Shown here: positions 7,478 to 15,924 of the stretch, piece after piece | How positions within the stretch are numbered: position 1 is the stretch's first letter | Layout of the letters: the number at the start of each line of letters is the position of its first letter | Assembly: GCA_947624015.1 (NCBI GenBank) | Contig: CANQIA010000009.1 | Span: forward strand, 1-64,000 | Reading direction: 5' to 3' | DNA length: 64,000 nt | DNA from: an uncultured Clostridia bacterium | GTDB lineage: Bacteria; Bacillota; Clostridia; Lachnospirales; CAG-274 | Position numbers and translations under genes: made by a program | Notes under the pieces: model-generated | What the model saw: the letters and a program-made list of their open reading frames with translations, nothing else | Database searches by the model: none | Told to the model about the DNA's origin: nothing

Positions 7478-8281
7478 TTGACTTACAAAAAACTAATTGA
7501 CAATATGACCTTTTCATTCAGCCGCCTTCGTGCTTTTGAGCAGTGTAAATATGAGTGGTATATGAATTATGTGCTACAGGACGTATACGAAAAAGAACAA
7601 AATTTTTATGCAGGTTTCGGCAGTTTCTGTCATAAGCTTCTCGAAAGCATATTAAAGGGCTATATGGATTTTGAAGAAGCTATATCATACTATCAGAACA
7701 ATTTCTATACCGACATAGACTGTTTTGATATATCTGACAGTATTAAGGAAAATTATTTCTATTTAGGTCTTGACTACTTCGCCAATGCAGATTTCGACTG
7801 GCTCAACGCTTATGAAGTCTTAGGTATAGAGAAAAAGTGCGTCTTTACATTTGAAGGCAAAAAATTCATAGGCTATATCGATCTGCTCATAAGAGAAAAG
7901 TCTACTCAAAACATTATTATAATAGATCACAAATCAAGCGAATACCCCCTAAGCAGCAAAGGTAAAGTCTTAGCCAAAGAAAAATCAAGTTTTGAAAGCT
8001 ATAAAAAGCAGCTTTACTTGTACAGCGAAGCCATATATCAAGAACACGGCTCATATCCCACAAAGCTTTGTTGGAATTATTTCAAAACACAGAAATGGTT
8101 AAGCATACCCTTTGTACATAAGGAGTTTGAAGCCGCCAAAAAATGGGCTTTGGGCGTTATATCTATGATATACAACGAAAGGGATTTTCTTCCTGCAGAA
8201 AACTGGTTTTATTGCAATCACTTATGTTCCTATCGTAATTCCTGTGATTATAAATTAATGGGTGGTGACGACGATAACTAA
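7478..8281 (+). CDS. PD-(D/E)XK nuclease, Cas4/RecB-like
   Basis: 267 residues from TTG (SD AGGTCGGTG). SFSRLRAFEQCKYEW at the front and FGSFCHKLLE near 51 are the helical motifs of the RecB/AddB/Cas4 nuclease group. The active site follows as FIGYIDLLI near 130 and IIIIDHKSSE near 149 (D...DxK). One early Cys (C24) plus three late ones in CNHLCSYRNSC match the Fe-S cluster arrangement of Cas4/AddB nucleases. Probably a recombination or DNA-processing exonuclease working with the annealing protein and SSB. Its 3' end overlaps dnaE. Confidence 0.85.
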   Translation: MTYKKLIDNMTFSFSRLRAFEQCKYEWYMNYVLQDVYEKEQNFYAGFGSFCHKLLESILKGYMDFEEAISYYQNNFYTDIDCFDISDSIKENYFYLGLDYFANADFDWLNAYEVLGIEKKCVFTFEGKKFIGYIDLLIREKSTQNIIIIDHKSSEYPLSSKGKVLAKEKSSFESYKKQLYLYSEAIYQEHGSYPTKLCWNYFKTQKWLSIPFVHKEFEAAKKWALGVISMIYNERDFLPAENWFYCNHLCSYRNSCDYKLMGGDDDN

Positions 8282-11200
8282 TTATGTAACATATCACTTA
8301 CACACAGAAAACTCATTACTGGACAGCACCACCAATTATAAGGACTATATACACAGAGCCAAAGAGCTTGGGCAAAAGGCTATTTGCTTTACTGAACACG
8401 GCAATATATTAAACTGGATAGAGAAGAAAATGTACTGCGAAGCCACACAGTACAAGGCAGAGAGCAAAGAACTTGATTCTCCTTTATATGTTAGCGAAAA
8501 AAAACTGTCCGAATTGCAGAATACCTATAAGGATATTACCGTTACAGAACTTAAACCTATTAAATACATACACGGCGTAGAAATGTATCTCACGGAAACT
8601 CTTGACAATAAGGTAAGAGATAACTACCATACGATACTTATAGCCAAGAACTATGAAGGCTTTAAAGAACTGAATATGCTTATAGACCTTTCTACACAGG
8701 ACGACCACTTTTACTACAACCCTCGTATATCCTTTGATGAATTTCTGAATATATCGGATAATATTATAAAAATATCCGCCTGCCTCAAATCCCCTCTCAA
8801 TCATTGGAGAAAGCAGTCGCAACCTTATAGCGAGGAAATGGTGGACGGCGTTAGAGCAGGAATATACGAACGACTTATGTTTGCCTATGATTTCTATGAG
8901 ATACAGCCTCACGCCAATTCCATAGAGCAGGCAGAATATAACAGATATCTTGCCGACCTGTCGGCTTCAACAGGCGTTCCTTTTATAGCGGCAACGGACA
9001 CTCACTCTCTTAATAAATATAAGGCTGAGTGCCGACAGATGTTACAGTGGGCTAAAAACAAATTTTATGACAATGAGGAAGAATTTGACCTTACCTATCG
9101 TACATATGACGAGCTTGTACATGAGTTTAAATTGCAGAATGCTCTGAGCAAGGAAGTCTATATGCAGGCTATTGAAAATACAAATGTTATGGCTGATATG
9201 GTGGATGAATTTACTCTTGACAAATCCTTTAAATATCCTGTTCTTTATCCCAATGAAGAAGAAGTTCTTTTGAATCGTATTCAGAATATGAAGCAGGACA
9301 AGATAGACAGAGGAGAAATTGAGGGCATACCACAGTATCAAACCAATATAGATGAAGAAATATCCGTATTTAGAGAAATAGGTATGATAGGTTTTATGCT
9401 CTTTATGTCCGAGCTATGCTGCTGGTGTCACGATAACGATATTCCTATCGGACCGGGCAGAGGTTCAGTAAGCGGCTCTACAGTAGCCTATATCACAGAC
9501 ATAACTGATATAGACCCCGTAAAGCACAAAACGGTATTTTCACGTTTTGCCAATAAGGACAGAAAAGAGCTTGGCGATATTGACCTTGACTTTGCACCTA
9601 ACGACAGAGAAAAGGTATACAAACACATCATAGAAAGCTTTTCAGAGGACTATACCGCTTATATCCTTACAACAGGCACTATTGCCGACAAGGGTACTAT
9701 AGACGAGATAGTCAGAGGCTTTCATAACAAATGGTGTCGTGACAGAGGTATAAACCCCAAGAACAAGAATACAGGATCCCCTTATTCCCTTGACTTTGCC
9801 AAGATCATTAAAGATAGTTTCGAAGTCGATGAACAAATGACAAGAGCCAAATATAAGGATATATTCTATTATTTTGACGGGCTTAACGGAGTTGTTATAA
9901 GCAAGGGTATTCACCCGGCGGGCATTGTTGTTTCTCCTGTTACTCTTCCCGATAATTATGGTACATATTGGAGTGACGGTAAACGAGTATTGTCGATCAA
10001 TATGGAAGAGATACACGAGGTCAGTCTTCTCAAATATGACATATTAGGTCTGAAAAATGTAGGGATTATAAGCGATGTTTACAAAATGCTTGGCAAACAA
10101 TACCCCAAGGCATATCAGATAGACTGGGATAACGACGAGGTTTGGAAGGATATGTTGAGTTCGTCTATAGGTATATTTCAGTTTGAAAATGACTATGCCT
10201 TTAACCTTCTCAAACAATTCAAACCAACTATCCTGCCTCACTTATCCGTTCTCAATGCCGCACTAAGACCTTCGGGCGCAAGCTATAGGGACAGACTTAT
10301 AAGCGGCGAAAAGAATATCAATCCCTCTCCTCTTATAGACGAGCTGCTTGCCGATAACAACGGCTATCTTATTTTTCAGGAGGACACTATCAAATTTCTT
10401 ACTGAAATATGTGGTTTGTCTGGCGGCGATGCCGACAATATAAGACGAGCCATAGGCAGGAAACAGAAGGACAGGCTTATGGAAGCTATACCTGATATTC
10501 TGGAGGGCTATTGTTCTAAGTCGGATAAGCCAAGAGAGATTGCAGAGCAGGAAGCTAAAGCATTTTTACAGATAATCGAGGACTCCTCCGACTATCAGTT
10601 CGGATACAATCACTCAATGGGCTACAGTATGATAGGTTATTTATGCGCATATCTCAGATATTTTTATCCCAAAGAATTTATAGCTTCTTATATCAACAAT
10701 GCAAGCAATCCCAAGGATGTAACGGACGGTGTGGCTTTGGCTCAGCTAAAGGGTATAGCCATTCAGCCTGTTAAGTTCAGACATTCCCGCGCCGACTATT
10801 TTGTAAGCGACGGCAAGGTCTATAAGGGCATAGGCACCATACCTTATATGAACAAGAAAATAGCCGAGGAAATGTATTCTCTTCGTAACGTACACTATGA
10901 GGACTTTATAGATCTGCTCTATGACATCAAGTCAAAGACCTCTGTTGACAGCAGACAGCTTGAAATACTTATATCCATAGACTTCTTTTCGGAGTTTGGC
11001 GATATTAATAAGCTTCTTTCAGACTATTCTTATTTTAAAAAGCTCTACGGCAAATGCTCTATACGGAAGGATAGCCTAGAAGCTTTGTCTTTATCGGAAG
11101 AAACCGTTAGAGCTTTCAGTGGCAAGGAAACCGACACAAGAGTTGAGTCCATAGACTGTGTTGTCTATCTCAAATCTTTGGATTTGTCCGAGAGTGTAAT

Positions 11201-11744
11201 TACACATATTCTTGAAAGCGTAAAGCTTAAAAACGGATATAGTAGCAAAAAAATATATAAGCTTTTCAATACATCGGATGCGGACAAACGGCGTTTTGCC
11301 GACAAGATAGTACAGGGAGCATTTTCCGATATAGATATTAAAGGACTGTTGAAGTATATACACGCCAATAAGGATATAGAAAAATGTTCCTTGAAAAGCA
11401 GAATAAAATATCAGACCGACTATTTGGGCTATATAGATTACATAGACCCGTCTCTTGATTGGCGCTATATCGTTATAACAGACTTGGACACAAAACACTC
11501 CCCTAAGTTCAACGCTTATAGTATAGGCAAGGGCAAAGCCACGCAGATGAAGGTCTATAAAAATTCCTTTACAGGCTACGGCAGAACAGTCAGGGGTTTT
11601 TCGTCCGATCCCTTCAAGGTGGGAGACGTGCTTTATATCAAAAGCTTCTGTAAGAAGCCAAAGACTAAAAAGGTAGATGGCTCTTTTGTTACTATACCCG
11701 ACTCCTTCGATTGGTGGATAACGGATTATATTAAGGTGGAATAA
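8262..11744 (+). CDS. dnaE: DNA polymerase III alpha subunit (DnaE type), phage-encoded
   Basis: 1160 residues. An N-terminal PHP domain (YHLHTENSLLD, CFTEHGN) is followed by the C-family polymerase palm and fingers: GPGRGSVSGS near residue 402, the metal-binding DIDLDFAPNDR near 446, the third acidic residue region LLKYDILGLKNV near 597, and YNHSMGYSMIGY near 785. All catalytic acids are present, so it should be active. It starts at GTG 8262 (GTG 8265 is an alternative) inside the end of the nuclease gene. With helicase, primase and SSB it gives the phage its own replication fork enzymes. The last 300 residues are divergent and shorter than in bacterial DnaE. Confidence 0.95.
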   Translation: MVTTITNYVTYHLHTENSLLDSTTNYKDYIHRAKELGQKAICFTEHGNILNWIEKKMYCEATQYKAESKELDSPLYVSEKKLSELQNTYKDITVTELKPIKYIHGVEMYLTETLDNKVRDNYHTILIAKNYEGFKELNMLIDLSTQDDHFYYNPRISFDEFLNISDNIIKISACLKSPLNHWRKQSQPYSEEMVDGVRAGIYERLMFAYDFYEIQPHANSIEQAEYNRYLADLSASTGVPFIAATDTHSLNKYKAECRQMLQWAKNKFYDNEEEFDLTYRTYDELVHEFKLQNALSKEVYMQAIENTNVMADMVDEFTLDKSFKYPVLYPNEEEVLLNRIQNMKQDKIDRGEIEGIPQYQTNIDEEISVFREIGMIGFMLFMSELCCWCHDNDIPIGPGRGSVSGSTVAYITDITDIDPVKHKTVFSRFANKDRKELGDIDLDFAPNDREKVYKHIIESFSEDYTAYILTTGTIADKGTIDEIVRGFHNKWCRDRGINPKNKNTGSPYSLDFAKIIKDSFEVDEQMTRAKYKDIFYYFDGLNGVVISKGIHPAGIVVSPVTLPDNYGTYWSDGKRVLSINMEEIHEVSLLKYDILGLKNVGIISDVYKMLGKQYPKAYQIDWDNDEVWKDMLSSSIGIFQFENDYAFNLLKQFKPTILPHLSVLNAALRPSGASYRDRLISGEKNINPSPLIDELLADNNGYLIFQEDTIKFLTEICGLSGGDADNIRRAIGRKQKDRLMEAIPDILEGYCSKSDKPREIAEQEAKAFLQIIEDSSDYQFGYNHSMGYSMIGYLCAYLRYFYPKEFIASYINNASNPKDVTDGVALAQLKGIAIQPVKFRHSRADYFVSDGKVYKGIGTIPYMNKKIAEEMYSLRNVHYEDFIDLLYDIKSKTSVDSRQLEILISIDFFSEFGDINKLLSDYSYFKKLYGKCSIRKDSLEALSLSEETVRAFSGKETDTRVESIDCVVYLKSLDLSESVITHILESVKLKNGYSSKKIYKLFNTSDADKRRFADKIVQGAFSDIDIKGLLKYIHANKDIEKCSLKSRIKYQTDYLGYIDYIDPSLDWRYIVITDLDTKHSPKFNAYSIGKGKATQMKVYKNSFTGYGRTVRGFSSDPFKVGDVLYIKSFCKKPKTKKVDGSFVTIPDSFDWWITDYIKVE

Positions 11745-11746
11745 TA

Positions 11747-12505
11747 ATGAAAAGTGAAATTTTTGAAAAAGAATTGAATTACATAAAGACAGATGAAATA
11801 AGAAAGCTTGTAGAAACAGGTCTTGAAAATCTGCCCGATTATTTTTATACAATGCCTGCTTCGACCACAGGCAAATATCATCCTTCATACGCTTTAGGCA
11901 TAGGCGGTCTTGTCAGACATACCAAAGCGGCAGCTCTTTTCTGTAATTATATATGCGGCTTAGAGCAAACGCAGCACGACTTTACTCAGACAGAAAGAGA
12001 CTGTATGATAGCAGGCATTATACTCCACGACGGACACAAAGAGGGCAATAAGGGCAGCAGTTATACCGTTTTTGAACATCCTCAAATTTGCGCAGACTGG
12101 GTAATGAACGATAGAATTTTTGCAGGCTTTGACCCTGTATGCAGAGAGCTTATAGCAAGCGTTATAGTGTCCCATATGGGACAATGGAATACAAGCACAC
12201 GCAGTAAATCTGTATTGCCAAAGCCCATCTCAGCTTGTCAGAAAATAGTACATCTCTGTGATTATCTTGCAAGCCGTAAGGATATTGAAGTCAAGTTCAG
12301 CGATGTAATACCTGTTTCTGACGTATCCTCTGCCGAGTTTCCGCCCTTAGAGGAATATACTATGCCCTTTGGCAAGTATAAAGGCAAGCTTCTTACAGAC
12401 GTTGCCAAGGAGGACAGAGATTATGTTGAGTGGCTTTATAGCAAATGTGCCTTAAGAGAGCCACTTAAAACCTATGTTTCCGATGTATTGAAAGGGGAGA
12501 AATAA
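11747..12505 (+). CDS. HD-domain phosphohydrolase with ExoX-like C-terminal module
   Basis: 252 residues. The HD core is visible as GLVRHTKAA near 50, IILHDGHKEG near 94 and VSHMGQW near 141, giving the metal ligands H...HD...H. The C-terminus, YTMPFGKYKGKLLTDVA...DYVEWL (about 205-230), is the small module seen at the end of ExoX-type exonucleases and in stand-alone phage proteins. The pairing suggests nucleotide or nucleic-acid hydrolysis. It starts 2 bases after dnaE and belongs to the same operon. Confidence 0.8.
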   Translation: MKSEIFEKELNYIKTDEIRKLVETGLENLPDYFYTMPASTTGKYHPSYALGIGGLVRHTKAAALFCNYICGLEQTQHDFTQTERDCMIAGIILHDGHKEGNKGSSYTVFEHPQICADWVMNDRIFAGFDPVCRELIASVIVSHMGQWNTSTRSKSVLPKPISACQKIVHLCDYLASRKDIEVKFSDVIPVSDVSSAEFPPLEEYTMPFGKYKGKLLTDVAKEDRDYVEWLYSKCALREPLKTYVSDVLKGEK

Positions 12506-12901
12506 ATGAAGAGTCAAAATTTAACAAGGGAGCAGGTAATTACAAAACATCGGCAGATGTGGAATTGGATTGCCGATGAGACAATAAAAAGAAAGCGCAA
12601 AATCACTAAGCAGGAATATTTTAATGAGAATTTAGGCGAAAACGAAGAACAACCTCTTGTAAATTGCTATGCTTGCCAGTATAGCGCAGAACAAAGCGGA
12701 ATTATTTTGTTTAGTGATAATATATGTCAGTTTTGTCCTATAGACTGGAATAGCAATGCCCACTGCCTGATGTGTTTATACAGCGACGATTCATGTTCAG
12801 ACAACGTATTTACCTTATGGCAATATACAATTATTGGGAATTGGGAAAAAGCGGCAGAGCTGGCGAGGCAGATAGCCGAACTGCCGGAAAGGAAGGAGTA
12901 A
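12506..12901 (+). CDS. Cys-rich phage protein of unknown function
   Basis: 131 residues, starting directly after the HD gene. The middle contains CYACQY, CQFCPIDW and HCLMCLYSDDSC, enough Cys pairs for one or two zinc sites or an Fe-S site. A helical N-terminus (KHRQMWNWI) and an acidic Ala-rich C-terminus flank them. I do not recognise the family. Confidence 0.7.
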   Translation: MKSQNLTREQVITKHRQMWNWIADETIKRKRKITKQEYFNENLGENEEQPLVNCYACQYSAEQSGIILFSDNICQFCPIDWNSNAHCLMCLYSDDSCSDNVFTLWQYTIIGNWEKAAELARQIAELPERKE

Positions 12902-12902
12902 A

Positions 12903-13571
12903 ATGTTAAAACCTGCAATATTGTTTGAAGATCAGTTAATAACAAAACTGCGTGAAACGTGGTTTAACGAGCGATACAAATACTATTATTGCTCCCCATA
13001 TTATACAGATGAGACAATAGACAATTCCACGCAGGTACGACATCAGTTTGTATCTGTAGGCAAGTCAGAAGAACTGCAAGGTTATATATCATATAACATC
13101 GACAGAGAAACCGATACGGTTCTTTCTTTAGGTATTATTAGTTTTAATGTAAATCCCTTCTGTTTTGCAGTTGATGTCCATAGAGCAATAAAGGACGTTT
13201 TCGATAAATTTAATTTCAGAAAGCTTATATTCAGCGTAGTTGTCGGCAATCCCACCGAGAAGCAATACGACAGGCTTATACAGAAGTATGGCGGACGTAT
13301 AGTTGGTGTACATAAGGCAGACGTAAAGCTTATAGACGGTCGTTATTATGATTTAAAGGTTTATGAGGTACTTCAAAAGGATTATATGGACAAAAGAACA
13401 GCTTGTAATAATGCAGAAGAAGCCCAACAAAAAGAACTATCCGATGATACCCGCAGGAAACTTTTAGAGGATTTATATAATGCTTTTAAACAGTCTGGCG
13501 TACACCCGGGCGGATATATTGTAGAATTGATAAAAGATTTAGAAGCCCAACAGCACGCCAAGACAGAGTAA
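12903..13571 (+). CDS. GNAT-type acetyltransferase, phage
   Basis: 222 residues, ATG behind GGAAGGAG. The pattern LQGYISYNIDRETDTVLSLGIISF...DVHRAIKDVFDKFNFRKLIFSVVVGNP...IQKYGGRIVG follows the GNAT order of strands and helices, with the late Asn and the Tyr/Gly-rich turn of the family. The acetyl-CoA pyrophosphate loop is not clear. The last 55 residues form a charged helix. Found as a phage protein of unknown target; it could acetylate a host protein or small molecule. Confidence 0.65.
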   Translation: MLKPAILFEDQLITKLRETWFNERYKYYYCSPYYTDETIDNSTQVRHQFVSVGKSEELQGYISYNIDRETDTVLSLGIISFNVNPFCFAVDVHRAIKDVFDKFNFRKLIFSVVVGNPTEKQYDRLIQKYGGRIVGVHKADVKLIDGRYYDLKVYEVLQKDYMDKRTACNNAEEAQQKELSDDTRRKLLEDLYNAFKQSGVHPGGYIVELIKDLEAQQHAKTE

Positions 13572-13595
13572 ACTGCAACGAAAGGAGAGTTTTAC

Positions 13596-13760
13596 ATAAG
13601 ATATTTTGGCGGTAAACATAGAATTGCAAAATACATAGTCGAAGTCCTTAACGAATACAGAAAAGACGACCAGCCTTTTTTAGAACCCTCTAAAACAGAA
13701 ACAAGAAATAAACAGAAAATAAGAGCAGATAGAATAGAAAAGTTGTTTATGCTGAAATAA
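13596..13760 (+). pseudogene. Internally deleted DNA adenine methyltransferase, ATA start
   Basis: 54 codons. The front, (M)RYFGGKHRIAKYIVEVLNEY, is the N-terminus of phage Dam-type enzymes, and PFLEP is where their F-x-G motif region begins. The reading then jumps in frame to KTETRNK...RIEKLFMLK, which looks like the C-terminal end of the same family. Roughly 200 central residues with the DPPY active site are missing. AAAGGAG sits 8 bases before ATA, and the frame has a stop at 13569 with no ATG/GTG/TTG in between. The product cannot methylate. Confidence 0.6.
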
Positions 13761-13777
13761 ACGGAGATGAAAGAGAT

Positions 13778-14428
13778 ATTAAAGTTTTAGAACTTTTTGC
13801 AGGCACACGCTCTGTAAGCAAAGTTTTTGAAAAGCGAGGGCATAGTACATACAGTATAGAATGGGATAAAAGTTTTGATGATATAGATATGTATGCCGAT
13901 ATTGGCAATATATCAGCGGAGGATATACTGAGAGAATTTGGTAGACCTGATGTTATATGGGCTAGTCCCGACTGCACAACTTATTCTATTGCAGCCATAA
14001 GTCATCTTAGACGGCAGAATGCAATTACCCATAATCTTGACCCAATAAGCGAATATGCTAAATTTTGTGATACTGTCAACCAACATATGCTCTCACTTAT
14101 AAAAGAGCTTGACCCTCTTGTCTATTTTATTGAAAATCCACGAGGAGGGTTAAGAAAGATGAGTTGGATGGCAAACCTTCCACGATATACAGTCACATAT
14201 TGTCAATACGGCGATACAAGAATGAAGCCTACAGATATATGGACTAACCACCCCGACCCTAAATTCAAGCCTATGTGTCATAACGGAGACCCTTGTCATA
14301 CTCCTGCGCCAAGAGGCAGCAAGACAGGGACTCAGGGATTAAAAGGCAGTAAAGAAAGGGCTAGAATACCAAGTCTGCTATGCGAACATATAGTTGATAT
14401 TTGTGAGGAGTTGATGTGCAAAAAATGA
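13778..14428 (+). CDS. DNA cytosine methyltransferase-like protein, apparent ATT start
   Basis: 216 residues. Motif I is KVLELFAGTRSVSKVFE at residues 2-18, followed by the acidic strand YSIEWDK, the catalytic-loop equivalent WASPDCTTYS near 62-71, FIENPRGG near 120, and a C-terminal GSKERARIPSLLCEHI. These are the landmarks of short phage cytosine methyltransferases. The frame has no ATG before 13889, which would remove motif I. Homologues start M-(x)-KVLELFAG, so ATT at 13778 is the natural start. GGAG lies about 11 bases upstream. Substrate sequence unknown. Confidence 0.75.
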   Translation: MKVLELFAGTRSVSKVFEKRGHSTYSIEWDKSFDDIDMYADIGNISAEDILREFGRPDVIWASPDCTTYSIAAISHLRRQNAITHNLDPISEYAKFCDTVNQHMLSLIKELDPLVYFIENPRGGLRKMSWMANLPRYTVTYCQYGDTRMKPTDIWTNHPDPKFKPMCHNGDPCHTPAPRGSKTGTQGLKGSKERARIPSLLCEHIVDICEELMCKK

Positions 14429-14676
14429 CAGACAGAAATGCTTGGACAGAGTTCAGAGAAGCAGGCTTACTATGGTTTATAAACACTATTTTACATCTTT
14501 TTGGCTGGGCTATAACTGTAGAGATAGACGAGAAAACAGACGAAGTCATATCCTGCTATCCAAAAAGGTGTGGTTTCAGAGGTTTTACTACCGAATGTAA
14601 TACACAAGGCTATATAAGGTTAAGTAAATATCTGCAAAAGAATATTGATGAGCTTGTACAAGAAGCAGAAAGTTAA
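14416..14676 (+). CDS. Conserved small phage protein
   Basis: 86 residues, GTG behind GAGGAG (ATG 14425 also possible). EFREAGLLWFINTILHLFGWAITVEID is a recurring signature of a phage protein family in Firmicutes, ending CGFRGFTTECNTQGYIRLSKYL. No enzymatic motif is seen and the function is unknown. It overlaps the cytosine methyltransferase gene by 13 bases. Confidence 0.75.
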   Translation: MQKMTDRNAWTEFREAGLLWFINTILHLFGWAITVEIDEKTDEVISCYPKRCGFRGFTTECNTQGYIRLSKYLQKNIDELVQEAES

Positions 14677-14689
14677 GGAGTGTATACAA

Positions 14690-14828
14690 CTGAATAACAA
14701 AGACTGGACAGGCAACAAAAGAACTGCTTTTGCCATATTAGGCGCAAGCAACCACTGCTAAGTGCTATGCTTGGTTCGTATGGGTAAAGGGCTTCAAGGA
14801 AATACCACAGATAAAATGGATAAATTAA
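14690..14828 (+). pseudogene. Internally deleted phage methyltransferase-like gene
   Basis: The first 23 codons read (M)NNKDWTGNKRTAFAILGASNH, the N-terminus of a phage adenine-methyltransferase-like family. They stop at TAA 14759. In the +1 frame, 14757-14828 reads AKCYAWFVWVKGFKEIPQIKWIN and stops, which is the C-terminal end of that family. The catalytic middle is gone and the junction (near 14756) shifts the frame. The start is CTG at 14690, 9 bases after AAGGAG; an in-frame TTG at 14654 exists but lacks a ribosome site. Confidence 0.6.
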
Positions 14829-14838
14829 GAGGTATTAT

Positions 14839-15159
14839 ATGACAGACCAAAGATTAATAAACACATTGAAAAGCAAATTAAGGAAAGAACTCAACGAGCA
14901 TAGACAGGAATTGTTGCTCCACGACCCCCAATATGTTTACGACCGTTCAGACAAAACCGCTTTTTTTATTGAAATATATCATTATATTTGCCACTATGAT
15001 TTTTTAGGTATTGAAGAAGAACAATTATTTACTAAACTTCTGGAAGAGCCGAATGCTTTGGAATATCTGTATAGCGAATATATCAAAACGGACGTAGCCG
15101 ATGTTTATTATGAGGTAGAGAGACTTTTTACATATTTAGGCGAGAAATGTACTGAATAA
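14839..15159 (+). CDS. Small acidic phage protein
   Basis: 106 residues with a mostly helical pattern and high Glu/Tyr content, for example EEQLFTKLLEEPNALEYLYSEY. It resembles small DUF3848-like phage proteins in general layout, but I cannot confirm the family. ATG behind AAGAGGTATT. Confidence 0.6.
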   Translation: MTDQRLINTLKSKLRKELNEHRQELLLHDPQYVYDRSDKTAFFIEIYHYICHYDFLGIEEEQLFTKLLEEPNALEYLYSEYIKTDVADVYYEVERLFTYLGEKCTE

Positions 15160-15189
15160 AATCGGGATTTTATCGAAAGGAGACGGGGA

Positions 15190-15405
15190 ATGAAACAAAA
15201 AAGCGTATACGAGTGTGAGTTATGCCATTCAACCTTTAATAACAAAGATGAGTGCGAGCAATGCGAGAAAAGCCATTATATTCCTAAGAAAATAGAGTCG
15301 TGTTATTACGACTCTGGACTGGATATAGGTTTTCCAAAAAATATAATAATTAGGTTTGAGAATGGTAGTTTAGTTAAATATGAGGCACAGTATGAACTTC
15401 GGTAA
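15190..15405 (+). CDS. Zinc-finger phage protein
   Basis: 71 residues. The N-terminus, YECELCHSTFNNKDECEQCEKSH, has CxxC...CxxC-x3-H spacing typical of a small zinc ribbon. The rest is a beta-rich tail. Start ATG behind AAAGGAGACGGGG. The 3' end overlaps the next gene by 14 bases. Function unknown. Confidence 0.75.
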   Translation: MKQKSVYECELCHSTFNNKDECEQCEKSHYIPKKIESCYYDSGLDIGFPKNIIIRFENGSLVKYEAQYELR

Positions 15406-15724
15406 AGATACCAATAAGAAATATACCCTTTATATCCGCACAGGTTCAGAGTTAAAAGCACTTGGTAAATTCAGCAGAAAGACAGAGTTAGATACTTTGA
15501 TACATTCCTATCTAAACTCAATTAATTATAAAATGCACTATTTCAGATTTAATATTTTAACAGCAGATAATTCACTGGAAATAGACTATGGCAGTCATAC
15601 AAACTTTTTTGTAATACAAGATTTAACTATTGATGAAATAGAATGTATAATTAATCTGTTTGGGTATGTCCCCCAATCGGTCTTTCATAATATCAGGAAA
15701 AATTTCCCGCAAATAAGGAAGTAA
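15392..15724 (+). CDS. Phage protein, paralogue of the gene at 26685
   Basis: 110 residues. I place the start at ATG 15392, with GAGG 6 bases upstream, rather than at ATG 15380. The segment IDYGSHTNFFVIQDLTIDEIECI aligns with IGYGHKTNFFYVANITRSEAELL of the protein at 26685, so the phage carries two members of one small family. No catalytic motif. Function unknown. Confidence 0.7.
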   Translation: MNFGKDTNKKYTLYIRTGSELKALGKFSRKTELDTLIHSYLNSINYKMHYFRFNILTADNSLEIDYGSHTNFFVIQDLTIDEIECIINLFGYVPQSVFHNIRKNFPQIRK

Positions 15725-15727
15725 TAT

Positions 15728-15919
15728 ATGGCAAAAGAAAAAGAGTATGTCTGTGTTACATACACAGCGCCAAGCGGATTAGTCTATCGTATCACCCGAA
15801 GCCGTATTGACGGTCTGTTTCGTCTTTACAGACAGACCCCAAAGGATAAATGGGAGTATACCAAAAACAAATCGGATAACCCGCTTGATTTGGAACAATT
15901 CATAGAGCAAAAGGAGTGA
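15728..15919 (+). CDS. Small basic phage protein
   Basis: 63 residues from ATG. YVCVTYTAPSGLVYRITRSRIDGLFRLYRQ suggests a small beta-barrel with many Arg/Tyr. A ribosome site for the following gene (AAAGGAG) lies in its last codons. Function unknown. Confidence 0.65.
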   Translation: MAKEKEYVCVTYTAPSGLVYRITRSRIDGLFRLYRQTPKDKWEYTKNKSDNPLDLEQFIEQKE

Positions 15920-15924
15920 TTTAT

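Noticed and set aside
11091..11888. Leftward ORF of 265 codons
   Set aside because: It is antisense to the dnaE 3' end and the HD gene, with no domain pattern; the plus-strand genes are certain.
14654..14690. TTG 14654 as start of the deleted methyltransferase gene
   Set aside because: It is in frame but inside the preceding gene without a ribosome site; the family starts at MNNKDWTGN, which is CTG 14690.
15380..15391. Upstream ATG for the gene at 15392
   Set aside because: The later ATG has a GAGG ribosome site 6 bases upstream; the earlier one has none.
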